In this document: positions 38,441 to 45,837 of the stretch, in pieces
Numbering within the stretch: the first letter of the stretch is position 1
Layout: each line of letters starts with the position of its first letter
From: Hydrotalea flava
GTDB taxonomy: Bacteria > Bacteroidota > Bacteroidia > Chitinophagales > Chitinophagaceae
NCBI RefSeq assembly: GCF_001623405.1
Contig: NZ_LUHG01000050.1
Location: 1 to 64,000, forward strand
Length of the DNA: 64,000 nt
Direction of reading: 5' to 3'
Notes under the pieces: generated by a model
What the model was told of the DNA's origin: nothing
The model's database searches: none
Seen by the model: only the letters and a program-made list of their open reading frames with translations
Program-made: the position numbers and the translations under genes

Positions 38441-39034
38441 ATGCAAACGCTCCTATTTGCCACCAACAACCAACATAAAGTTGAAGAAATACAAAACGTT
38501 CTACCGGCACATTATCATGTAATTACCTTACGCAATGCAGGTATAGATATTGAAATTGAAGAACCATACGATACATTGGAAGAAAATGCGCATAAAAAGG
38601 CCCATACCATTTTTGAGATGACCCGCAAAAACTGTTTTAGTGAAGATACCGGACTAGAAGTAGATAGCTTAGAGGGTGCTCCGGGTGTAAAAAGTGCACG
38701 ATATGCAGGCATTGAAAGAGACTATAAAAAAAACAATGAAAAACTGTTGCAGGAATTGGCTAACAAAAATGATCGCACTGCCAGATTTAGAACAGTATTT
38801 TGTTTAATAATGGATAATCATGTGCATTATTTTGAAGGAATTTGTGAAGGTACCATTGCACTTGCACCTAAAGGAATTCAGGGTTTTGGATACGACCCCA
38901 TATTTATTCCAAAGGGGAGTAACCATAGTTTTGCGGAGATGAATATAGCAGAAAAAAATAAATTCAGTCACCGAAAAAAGGCCATTGATAAAATGGTTGC
39001 TTTTTTAGAAAGCCTTCAACATGGAAAGAGTTAA
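38441..39034 (+). CDS. rdgB: Non-canonical purine NTP pyrophosphatase (RdgB/HAM1)
   Basis: 197 residues. It hydrolyses dITP, dXTP and XTP to monophosphates, keeping deaminated purines out of DNA and RNA. Motifs: LFATNNQHKVEEIQ at the N-terminus, the acidic SEDTGLEVDSLEGAPGVKSARYAG, and QGFGYDPIFIPKGS. Its end overlaps the next gene by 14 bp, so the two are coupled. Confidence 0.95.
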   Translation: MQTLLFATNNQHKVEEIQNVLPAHYHVITLRNAGIDIEIEEPYDTLEENAHKKAHTIFEMTRKNCFSEDTGLEVDSLEGAPGVKSARYAGIERDYKKNNEKLLQELANKNDRTARFRTVFCLIMDNHVHYFEGICEGTIALAPKGIQGFGYDPIFIPKGSNHSFAEMNIAEKNKFSHRKKAIDKMVAFLESLQHGKS

Positions 39035-39452
39035 ACTGCAACTGCCGGATGTATTTCCATTTTCAACAGAAATGAAACTAAGAGTAACCGACATGAATTA
39101 TGGTGGACATGTAGGTAATGACCGATTTTTGGCATTACTACAGGAAGCAAGAATGGAATACCTGCAATCACTAGGATATAGTGAACTAGATATGGAAGGT
39201 GTTGGACTAATAATGCGTGATGCAGCCATTGAATTTAAAAAGGAACTGCATTATGGCGATACCATTCAGATTGATGTAGCAACTTCCGGAATTGATGCTA
39301 TGGGTTTTGATTTGTTTTATAAAATTTCTATCAAAAATGCAAACGAATGGATATTGGCAGGCACTGCTAAAACCGGCATGTTGTGTTATCATTATGCGCT
39401 GAAGAAGTTAGCGCCAATTCCTTCAAAAGCATTGGAAAAACTGAGTCATTAA
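39021..39452 (+). CDS. 4-hydroxybenzoyl-CoA thioesterase-like hotdog protein
   Basis: 143 residues, one hotdog domain: LRVTDMNYGGHVGNDRFLALLQEAR carries the Asp/Asn-Gly-His region used by 4HBT and YbgC-type thioesterases. Likely cytoplasmic acyl-CoA hydrolase. It overlaps rdgB by 14 bp and its stop overlaps the convergent aroE stop by 4 bp. Confidence 0.85.
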   Translation: MERVKLQLPDVFPFSTEMKLRVTDMNYGGHVGNDRFLALLQEARMEYLQSLGYSELDMEGVGLIMRDAAIEFKKELHYGDTIQIDVATSGIDAMGFDLFYKISIKNANEWILAGTAKTGMLCYHYALKKLAPIPSKALEKLSH

Positions 39453-40186
39453 CCATTCCATATTTTCCAGTTTTCTTCTGCCTGAATTACCAGCATATCA
39501 TACCCGTTTTGTGTAACACAGCCCCGCTCTCTGCCCTTTTGTAGAAAAAGCGTTTCAGAAGGATTATAAATTAAATCGAACAAATAATGATTTTCATTTA
39601 AAAAATGATAAGGAATGGGCGGATGCAAATGCACATCGGGAAATGTACCTAACGGGGTGGTATTGATGATAATAGAATACTCTTGCATTAAAGCCTCAGT
39701 TATTTCAGCATATTGAATACCATTTGTTACCTCAGATGGATTTCTGGAAACATATATATATGATATATTCAGTTCATCCAATACAAAAGCAACAGCAGCC
39801 GCAGCGCCACCGGTGCCCAAAATCATTGCCTTAGTGTGATGAGCTGCTTTTTTTTGAATGAAAGAATTTTTAAACCCAATTACATCTGTATTAAAACCGG
39901 TGAGGTAACCATTTTGAATACGAATACAATTGCAGGCATTCATTTTTTGTACGGCCGGACTCAATTCATGTAAAAAAGGAATAATTTGTTTTTTGTAAGG
40001 AATGGTAATTGCCAAGCCTTTCAAATTGGCAACGGTATTTATTAAATTAACAACATCTTCAATTTTTTCAATAGAATACAGAAAAAAATTTGCATCAGTG
40101 ATGTGTTCTGATGCAAATTTATGATCAAAATATTTTTTTGAAAAAGAATGCGATAATGGATAACCAATTAAACCAAATATGCGCAT
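39449..40186 (-). CDS. aroE: Shikimate dehydrogenase
   Basis: 245 residues from ATG 40186 (MRIFGLIGYPLSHSFSKKYFD). It reduces 3-dehydroshikimate with NADPH in aromatic amino acid synthesis. The Ser pair SHSFS and the Lys in ITIPYKKQI bind shikimate, ILGTGGAAAAV is the Rossmann loop, and NTTPLG and GYDMLVIQAE complete the site. It starts 27 bp after the ComA-like gene, probably on one transcript. Confidence 0.94.
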   Translation of the reverse strand: MRIFGLIGYPLSHSFSKKYFDHKFASEHITDANFFLYSIEKIEDVVNLINTVANLKGLAITIPYKKQIIPFLHELSPAVQKMNACNCIRIQNGYLTGFNTDVIGFKNSFIQKKAAHHTKAMILGTGGAAAAVAFVLDELNISYIYVSRNPSEVTNGIQYAEITEALMQEYSIIINTTPLGTFPDVHLHPPIPYHFLNENHYLFDLIYNPSETLFLQKGRERGCVTQNGYDMLVIQAEENWKIWNG

Positions 40187-40213
40187 AATGAATGTTGAAT
40201 TTAATGCACTCAA

Positions 40214-40975
40214 TTACTTGTTACGATATAAATCAAAAGTATCCCCTCTTAAGCCAATTCGCATGGCTTCTAATGGTATTACTTCATTGGGAGCAATGTT
40301 ACCAAGGTTCACATTACAGCCTAATAATTGAAGAAAATACAACTGCTGTGCTTTTTGTGGCGCTTCCCATAATATTTTTTCCTCAGGTATTTGTGTCAAT
40401 ATTTCAGCAACTAAACCCTGCCTAACTTCTCCACTGTCTCTGTAAATACCTACATTACCGGCTTCTCTGGCTTCGGCAATTACATAAGAAGCGCCTGCTT
40501 CTAATTCTGCACGCATCAATTCAATCCATTTATATGGCGCCATAATATTGGTAGCATCTTTACTTCCAACTTCACTTAAAACGGTTCCATATTTAGTTAA
40601 TTTTTCAATATATCCGCATTTTTCAGCGTGAGGAATGGTAATGGAGCCATCACTCACTTCCATATAAGTGATATTATATTCCTTACAAATAGCAATATAA
40701 TCATCGATTTGATTGCGTATTAAAAAAGCTTCAAACAAAGTACCCCCAAAATAAATGGGCATGTTGTATTGATGGTATAAATTAATTTTTTCTTTTAAAT
40801 TGGGCGTAACTGCAGAAGTACCAAAACCTAATTTTACAATATCAACATGCGGACCCGCGACGCTTAAAAAATTTTCAACTTCATTCATACTAAGGCCTTT
40901 ATCCATTACCATGGTAATACCATGATTACGGGGCTTTTTCATTCTTTCAGGGATTTGCGTTAGATTAAAATTCAT
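40214..40975 (-). CDS. Phosphosulfolactate synthase family protein (ComA-like)
   Basis: 253 residues from ATG 40975 (MNFNLTQIPERMKKPRNHGITMVMDKG). It is a TIM-barrel protein with KLGFGTSAV, YFGGTLFEAFLIRNQ, YMEVSDGSI, LSEVGSKD and VIAEAREAGNVGIY, the conserved stretches of the ComA family. That family adds sulfite to phosphoenolpyruvate, giving phosphosulfolactate. In methanogens this begins coenzyme M synthesis; in this lineage a role in making sulfonates such as cysteate for sulfonolipids is possible, but that is inference. It precedes aroE, which offers no clue to the pathway. Confidence 0.88.
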   Translation of the reverse strand: MNFNLTQIPERMKKPRNHGITMVMDKGLSMNEVENFLSVAGPHVDIVKLGFGTSAVTPNLKEKINLYHQYNMPIYFGGTLFEAFLIRNQIDDYIAICKEYNITYMEVSDGSITIPHAEKCGYIEKLTKYGTVLSEVGSKDATNIMAPYKWIELMRAELEAGASYVIAEAREAGNVGIYRDSGEVRQGLVAEILTQIPEEKILWEAPQKAQQLYFLQLLGCNVNLGNIAPNEVIPLEAMRIGLRGDTFDLYRNK

Positions 40976-40996
40976 GGGGCTGTTATTAATTGGGCG

Positions 40997-41033
40997 CAAA
41001 ATTAAAGCAATTCGGGTAAGTGAATTGCTTTAA
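40997..41033 (-). promoter_or_regulatory. Perfect 12-bp inverted repeat at the comA-like promoter
   Basis: TTAAAGCAATTC (41002-41013) and GAATTGCTTTAA (41022-41033) are exact complements around an 8-nt loop. On the minus strand TAATTTTG (plus-strand 40997-41004), a perfect -7 match, overlaps the repeat. It is either an operator or the terminator of the TPR gene that ends 24 bp away. Confidence 0.6.
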
Positions 41034-41057
41034 TTATTGAAAATTGAAATAGAATAG

Positions 41058-42482
41058 TTAAAATCTTTTCCCTTTTTTGTATCTGGCAATAATATCAATC
41101 GCCTTACTGTTTTGTAATAACGATGGGGCCAGTTCAATCAACTTTTTCAGTTGCCTGGGTGCTTTTTCCATAGCACTCTCCAAGTATAAAAGCCCCTCCT
41201 TACCTCTGTTTAGCGCAAATGAACAAGCTGCCTGATAAAATATAAACAATGGCTTTTGTTCTGTAGCTTTCATGGCCTGTAAACATTGCCCTGCAGCTTC
41301 TTCATAATAACCGGCAATGTACAGACAACGAATTAAAGCCTCCCAACCGGCTATTTTTTTGGGTTTATGTTTTACTACATAACCAAAATAAAACAAGGCT
41401 TCTTTAAAATGCTGCTGGTGCAATTTACACTCACCCATAGCCAAATTATATTCTGCCACATTGCGTTGTATGCGCAGTGCGTTTTCTAAATGTTTGATGG
41501 CATTATTCCATTGCCCTTCCTGCATATAGGTGGTGGCAATTTTAAAATGTAGCTTGCTATCATCTGTATTGAGATGAACCGCTTTTTTATAGTTGAACCG
41601 GGCTTGCCCAGTATGCCCCATTTTATGGTAACAATGCCCAATGGCTTCATAAATTACGTCTTCCGGGCGAGACAATTCCAATACTTTTTCCAGCGCTTCA
41701 ATTGCTTCCTTGTATTTGCGTAAGCGTAAATATGCATCGCCCATATTTCTGTATGCATATTCAAACTTTTCATCAATCACCAATGCATATTGATAAGCAT
41801 CAATGGCTTTTTCATACAACTTCAGCCCCTGAAATGCTGCTGCCAAATTAAACCAGGCAATTTCATTGTATGGATAATTATCGATAATTTTTTGGTGAAT
41901 TTTGATACTTTCTTCATTCCTTCCGGTAAAATCTGTCCAAAAACAAATTTTATACAGTGCTTCTTCATTGTTTGGGTCTTCTTCCAAAATTAGCTGCAGA
42001 CAATCAAATACTTTATCAAACTCTTCATAATCATCATAAACATCAGCCAACTCAAACAATAAATCAATTCTTTCCTCTCCTTCAAATAAATGAAGGGCCC
42101 TTTCCAAAAGCTCTACTGCTTTAGGTTGTTGATCTAGTGCCAGATACGCGTCTGTTTTTAGAATATATAAATTGATGTCTGTACTATCAAACAATTCCGC
42201 TTTTTCCAATAATTCAAGCGATTGGGCATACTTTCTGCGGGCAATTAACAAGTCTGCTTTCTTAATCATCAGGTGGGATGAATATGGATACAGTTCTAAG
42301 CCTGTTTCAACGGCTTTAAATGCTTCATTCAAATCATCCCTTTCGTCATAGTAATCCACAATTTTTTCAAACGCATCCTCTTCCAGAAAAGAATGGCCCC
42401 GACCTGTTTTTAAGTTTTGATACTGCTGTAGCAGCTCTCTTAATGAATCTCTGTCTTCGTCGTGGTAGGATGGCTCTCTCAT
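41058..42482 (-). CDS. Tetratricopeptide-repeat protein
   Basis: 474 residues, cytoplasmic by lack of signal peptide. About ten TPR units run from residue 45 to 440; clear ones are NEIAWFNLAAAFQGLKLYEKAIDAYQYAL and YAYRNMGDAYLRLRKYKEAIEALEKVLEL. The N-terminus is acidic and Arg-rich. A scaffold for protein contacts is all that can be said. Family members occur throughout Bacteroidota. It is probably monocistronic. Confidence 0.85.
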   Translation of the reverse strand: MREPSYHDEDRDSLRELLQQYQNLKTGRGHSFLEEDAFEKIVDYYDERDDLNEAFKAVETGLELYPYSSHLMIKKADLLIARRKYAQSLELLEKAELFDSTDINLYILKTDAYLALDQQPKAVELLERALHLFEGEERIDLLFELADVYDDYEEFDKVFDCLQLILEEDPNNEEALYKICFWTDFTGRNEESIKIHQKIIDNYPYNEIAWFNLAAAFQGLKLYEKAIDAYQYALVIDEKFEYAYRNMGDAYLRLRKYKEAIEALEKVLELSRPEDVIYEAIGHCYHKMGHTGQARFNYKKAVHLNTDDSKLHFKIATTYMQEGQWNNAIKHLENALRIQRNVAEYNLAMGECKLHQQHFKEALFYFGYVVKHKPKKIAGWEALIRCLYIAGYYEEAAGQCLQAMKATEQKPLFIFYQAACSFALNRGKEGLLYLESAMEKAPRQLKKLIELAPSLLQNSKAIDIIARYKKGKRF

Positions 42483-42541
42483 AGATGTAACGTTTATCTA
42501 ATGTACAGTAAAAGTTTTACAATTTTGGCATTATTTTGGAA

Positions 42542-42589
42542 AAGAAAATTGTTAAAAATCAATTAATAAAAAGAAAATTGTTAAAAATT
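42542..42589. repeat. Two 19-bp direct repeats upstream of the 42615 gene
   Basis: AAAGAAAATTGTTAAAAAT occurs at 42542-42560 and again at 42571-42589, 29 bp apart. They lie in the divergent promoter region between the TPR gene and the small secreted protein gene. Confidence 0.6.
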
Positions 42590-42610
42590 GTAAAAAATGT
42601 ATAATTTTGT
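42579..42610 (+). promoter_or_regulatory. Probable promoter of the 42615 gene
   Basis: TAATTTTG (42603-42610) matches the -7 box, and TTG (42579-42581) lies 21 nt upstream. The ATG at 42615 is only 4 bp beyond the box, so the mRNA would have almost no leader. Confidence 0.5.
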
Positions 42611-42614
42611 ATAA

Positions 42615-42968
42615 ATGTTTAACAACAGATTCATATCCAAACTGGCTTTTCTAACACTATTCATTATTGTTACGAAATGTGCTGTTGCTGCTATTACATT
42701 TAGTGGCACAACAGATGAATCAAAAAACAACAGTAAGTATTCTTTAAAAAACTTAAGCCATTACAGCCATAAAACTTTCTCCCTTTCACTTATTAAGGCT
42801 GGTTTAGAATACAATGGTACACATATTCTTAAAACTCAGAATTACGCTTCGGGTGCTGAGGTAAATTCAATCATGCAATACAAAAGTGGAAATACGACTT
42901 ATGTTTTCCCTTATAAATTTAAAGTGCATGTTCCCAAATTTAAAACACCTTCTCCAATAGCTAACTAA
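42615..42968 (+). CDS. Small secreted protein of unknown function
   Basis: 117 residues starting at ATG 42615, with a signal peptide (SKLAFLTLFIIVTKCAVAA, cleavage near residue 26). The mature part is Ser/Lys/Asn/Tyr-rich (TTDESKNNSKYSLKNLSHYSH) and ends VHVPKFKTPSPIAN. No domain recognised. It converges with the next gene, the stops overlapping by 4 bp. Confidence 0.6.
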   Translation: MFNNRFISKLAFLTLFIIVTKCAVAAITFSGTTDESKNNSKYSLKNLSHYSHKTFSLSLIKAGLEYNGTHILKTQNYASGAEVNSIMQYKSGNTTYVFPYKFKVHVPKFKTPSPIAN

Positions 42969-43603
42969 TAATTGATAATTCTATACCCTTTGGTGGGCAA
43001 TTCAAATTCTGAAAGTAACACAGGATCTAAACTGATTTTTGTTGCTATAAAATGTACTTTATTCTTTTTATTGTCTTCTGCTTCATACTCAAGTACAAAT
43101 CCGGGTACATCTTTAAATTCATATTCAAAATCTTTTACTGATGGAACTATAGCGGTTGCATAATAAAGTGTATATACAGAACTATCTTGCAATAAAAGTT
43201 GTGCTTTTTTACAATTATATCCCAATATGGTTTTGGTATCGGGTAAAGGAACAAATTGAATGCCTGCAAACTTTTTATTGGCAGCCACCCATTGTGTTTT
43301 GGTTAATACAGTCATGTACTTGTTGTTTCCAAAACTTCTTAACACCACTACTTTGCCGGTTGACTGATCAATAATAGTAGAAATTTGATAAGATGGACTA
43401 ACCACATTTACCCTACTGTTATTCCCTTTTATGTATACCGTTTTATATACCACTTCGTTTGCTGCAGAATAAGGGTTAGCAGACTGATTTACATCAATTA
43501 CATTTTGAAAATAAATGGTACATTCAGCAACAGTACGTTGCTGCGAAAAAATGTAAATTGATGGAAAAAATAAAGCCACCAAAATTAGTTTCATAATTTT
43601 CAA
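42965..43603 (-). CDS. Exported protein, DUF4412/GLPGLI-like
   Basis: 212 residues with a signal peptide (KLILVALFFPSIYIFSQQ, cleavage near residue 20). The mature part is beta-rich, with VVYKTVYIKGNNSRVNVVS, IIDQSTGKVVVL, TKTILGYNCKKAQLLL and VPGFVLEYEAE. This succession (conversion to a metal-free 'gYkCkkA' strand and a 'P.G.vLe' strand) resembles Bacteroidota periplasmic DUF4412/GLPGLI proteins. Function unknown. The start could be the Met at residue 4. Confidence 0.65.
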   Translation of the reverse strand: MKIMKLILVALFFPSIYIFSQQRTVAECTIYFQNVIDVNQSANPYSAANEVVYKTVYIKGNNSRVNVVSPSYQISTIIDQSTGKVVVLRSFGNNKYMTVLTKTQWVAANKKFAGIQFVPLPDTKTILGYNCKKAQLLLQDSSVYTLYYATAIVPSVKDFEYEFKDVPGFVLEYEAEDNKKNKVHFIATKISLDPVLLSEFELPTKGYRIINY

Positions 43604-43643
43604 TTTAAATAAAATGTATTTGATACAGCGTTAATGAATAATG

Positions 43644-43670
43644 CAAAGCTAATGTACTTACAAATTACAA
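43644..43670 (-). promoter_or_regulatory. Probable promoter of the 42965-43603 gene
   Basis: TAGCTTTG (plus-strand 43644-43651) matches TAnnTTTG; TTG (43668-43670) is 16 nt upstream, a little close. It leaves a leader of about 35 nt. Confidence 0.45.
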
Positions 43671-43780
43671 TGATTTACTTAAAGAAGCTGTTAATTCAGC
43701 TCATAAACCAATCAAGTAAGCTGCAAGTAAAAATTGATTACAAATTTTAATAAGCCAAATTTCTTAACTTATCTCAAATT

Positions 43781-43816
43781 AAAAAGAGACTGTAAGGCTT
43801 ATTGCAAACAGTCTCT
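43781..43816 (-). terminator. Intrinsic terminator of yidC
   Basis: AGAGACTGT (43785-43793) pairs with ACAGTCTCT (43808-43816), and TTTTT follows on the minus strand. Confidence 0.8.
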
Positions 43817-43838
43817 AAAACTATCTTAACAGAACTTT

Positions 43839-45695
43839 TTACTGTTTTTTCTTTTGAGTTCTTTCTTTTAATTCCTGCACCTTTTTCTGCGATTCCATCA
43901 TTTGTTCATACCGTTCCTGCCATTTGCTTTTTGTTTTGGCTTTCGGCGATTTGCGTTTCTGGTCAATTTTTGCTAAAATTTTATCGTGGTCAATAATCCT
44001 TTTTTGAATGATGAACTGTAATATTAAAGTAACTGTATTTGAAACGGTATAATACCATGTTAAAGCTGATGGCATGCCATTGAAGAAAAACAACATCATA
44101 AATGGAAAAATATATGGCATGTATTTTAGTGCCGGATTATCCTGTGTTGGCGTAGAGGCCATATTATAAATGGAAATAAAGAAACTGGTTAATACAGCCG
44201 TAATGGTAAACAAACTGATGTGATCACCAAAATTAAAAGGTAAACTAAAAGGTAACCGGGCTATTACATCGTAAGAGGATAAATCTTTACTCCATAAAAA
44301 TGGCTGTCCACGCAATGCAATGTTAGAATTAAAAAAACTATACAATGCAAAGAATATGGGCACTTGCAGCAGCGCCGGAATACATCCTCCCAATGGATTT
44401 ACACCTGCCTCCCGATACAACTTCATTTGTTCCATTGCAAATCCCTGCTGGTCTGTTCCAAATTTTTGTTTCAGTGCATCTAATTCAGGTTTTAACACCT
44501 TCATTTTTGCGCCACTTAAATAACTGCTATACGTTAAAGGAGAAGTTACCAAACGAATAAACAGTGTTAATAAAAAGATCACCCATCCATAATTGGAAAT
44601 AAAACCGGCAAAGAAATTAAATACAGGCATAATAACATATAAGTTAATAGGCCTTACAAAAGCATATAAACTTCTACCCAGGTTAACAATTTGGTCCATG
44701 CCCTTGGCTTCTTTTTTTAATATGGCATATTCATTGGGACCATAATACAATTGCATGGGAATTGTTACGGATGCCTCTGCAGGTATTTTCATGTGCAGGT
44801 TAGCGGTGCTGGTAAATAAAGTTTTTGAAGAATCATCCGTTTCTCTCTTCCACTTTACTTCACCCCCGCTAAAATCGTTTTTTGCAACCCATGTTACATT
44901 AAAAAATTGTTGTACATTAGAAAACCAGCTTACCGGTTTTTCGAATTGATGGGTTTCTTTTGAAGATATATAATCAAAATTTCCACCCTCATAAAAGCAT
45001 AAATTACTAGTTATCCGTTCATAGTGTGCAGAGCGTTCCATTTGCTGAGCATGATCAACCCACATAAAATTCATTTCATTGCCCGTTAACAAACGATTGG
45101 CTCCCTGCATAGTAATATTCCAATTCACCATGTAATTATTGGGCTGAATCACAAAACTGTGTACAATACTTTGTCCTCCACCATCATTTAAAGTGTATTG
45201 AATGGTTTGTGTGCCATCGGTATTTTTTATAATAGCAGATGGAGTAAAATATAAATCATTGGTGTTGGCTGAACTATTGTTGCCGGTATTGATATTATAA
45301 CCTAAAGTGTCATCCTTTGAACCCAACATAACCTGTTGGCCGTTGTATGATTTGTAATTTTTTAATATTACAGATTCTATTCTTCCACCTTTATTGGAGA
45401 ATACAATTTTCATAACATCGTTCTCAACTGTATCGAATGATGTTTTGCCAATGGCTGCGGTTGCAAAATTTCCTGCAGTTGATAATTTAATCAATGAATC
45501 CTGTTTCAATGAATCTTTTACAATGGCCTCCGGATTTTGGGTTTGCCGAAGCGCATTGATCCGTGCAATAGAATCCTGCACATGTTTTTGCTGTTTCAGC
45601 ATTTCCTGCTGAGACTGATTATTCATCCAAAAAAACGCAACAAATAAAATTGCTAACAAACCAAAACCAATAATCGTATTCTTGTCAAAATTCAT
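43839..45695 (-). CDS. yidC: Membrane protein insertase YidC
   Basis: 618 residues from ATG 45695 (MNFDKNTIIGFGLLAILFVAFFWM). An N-terminal membrane anchor is followed by a periplasmic domain of about 320 residues and a C-terminal insertase core of five helices: YVIMPVFNFFAGFISNYGW, GWVIFLLTLFIRLVTSPLTY with the conserved Arg, LGGCIPALLQVPIFFALYSFF, and PALTWYYTVSN-like SALTWYYTVSNTV. The Lys/Arg/Gln-rich tail probably binds ribosomes. It inserts proteins with or without SecYEG. Confidence 0.96.
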   Translation of the reverse strand: MNFDKNTIIGFGLLAILFVAFFWMNNQSQQEMLKQQKHVQDSIARINALRQTQNPEAIVKDSLKQDSLIKLSTAGNFATAAIGKTSFDTVENDVMKIVFSNKGGRIESVILKNYKSYNGQQVMLGSKDDTLGYNINTGNNSSANTNDLYFTPSAIIKNTDGTQTIQYTLNDGGGQSIVHSFVIQPNNYMVNWNITMQGANRLLTGNEMNFMWVDHAQQMERSAHYERITSNLCFYEGGNFDYISSKETHQFEKPVSWFSNVQQFFNVTWVAKNDFSGGEVKWKRETDDSSKTLFTSTANLHMKIPAEASVTIPMQLYYGPNEYAILKKEAKGMDQIVNLGRSLYAFVRPINLYVIMPVFNFFAGFISNYGWVIFLLTLFIRLVTSPLTYSSYLSGAKMKVLKPELDALKQKFGTDQQGFAMEQMKLYREAGVNPLGGCIPALLQVPIFFALYSFFNSNIALRGQPFLWSKDLSSYDVIARLPFSLPFNFGDHISLFTITAVLTSFFISIYNMASTPTQDNPALKYMPYIFPFMMLFFFNGMPSALTWYYTVSNTVTLILQFIIQKRIIDHDKILAKIDQKRKSPKAKTKSKWQERYEQMMESQKKVQELKERTQKKKQ

Positions 45696-45715
45696 ACTGA
45701 AAAAATATTGAGCGG

Positions 45716-45723
45716 CAAAGGTA
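45716..45723 (-). promoter_or_regulatory. Probable yidC -7 box
   Basis: TACCTTTG on the minus strand, 21 bp before the yidC ATG and within the same GGCAAAGGTAGGGATT plus-strand context seen at fusA. No TTG at normal spacing. Confidence 0.45.
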
Positions 45724-45794
45724 GGGATTGACAACTTAATGCGCTTAGGCTATTCCCTAAATATTCATTGATCAGGCAATTATGACCAAAATTT

Positions 45795-45823
45795 ACAATT
45801 TTATAATATCCATTTAAAATTGT
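45795..45823 (-). terminator. Possible AT-rich terminator after the S9 peptidase
   Basis: ACAATTTTA (45795-45803) pairs with TAAAATTGT (45815-45823). The stem is all A/T except two pairs and there is only AAATTTT downstream, so it is weak. Confidence 0.3.
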
Positions 45824-45837
45824 ACAATTATTGCTTT

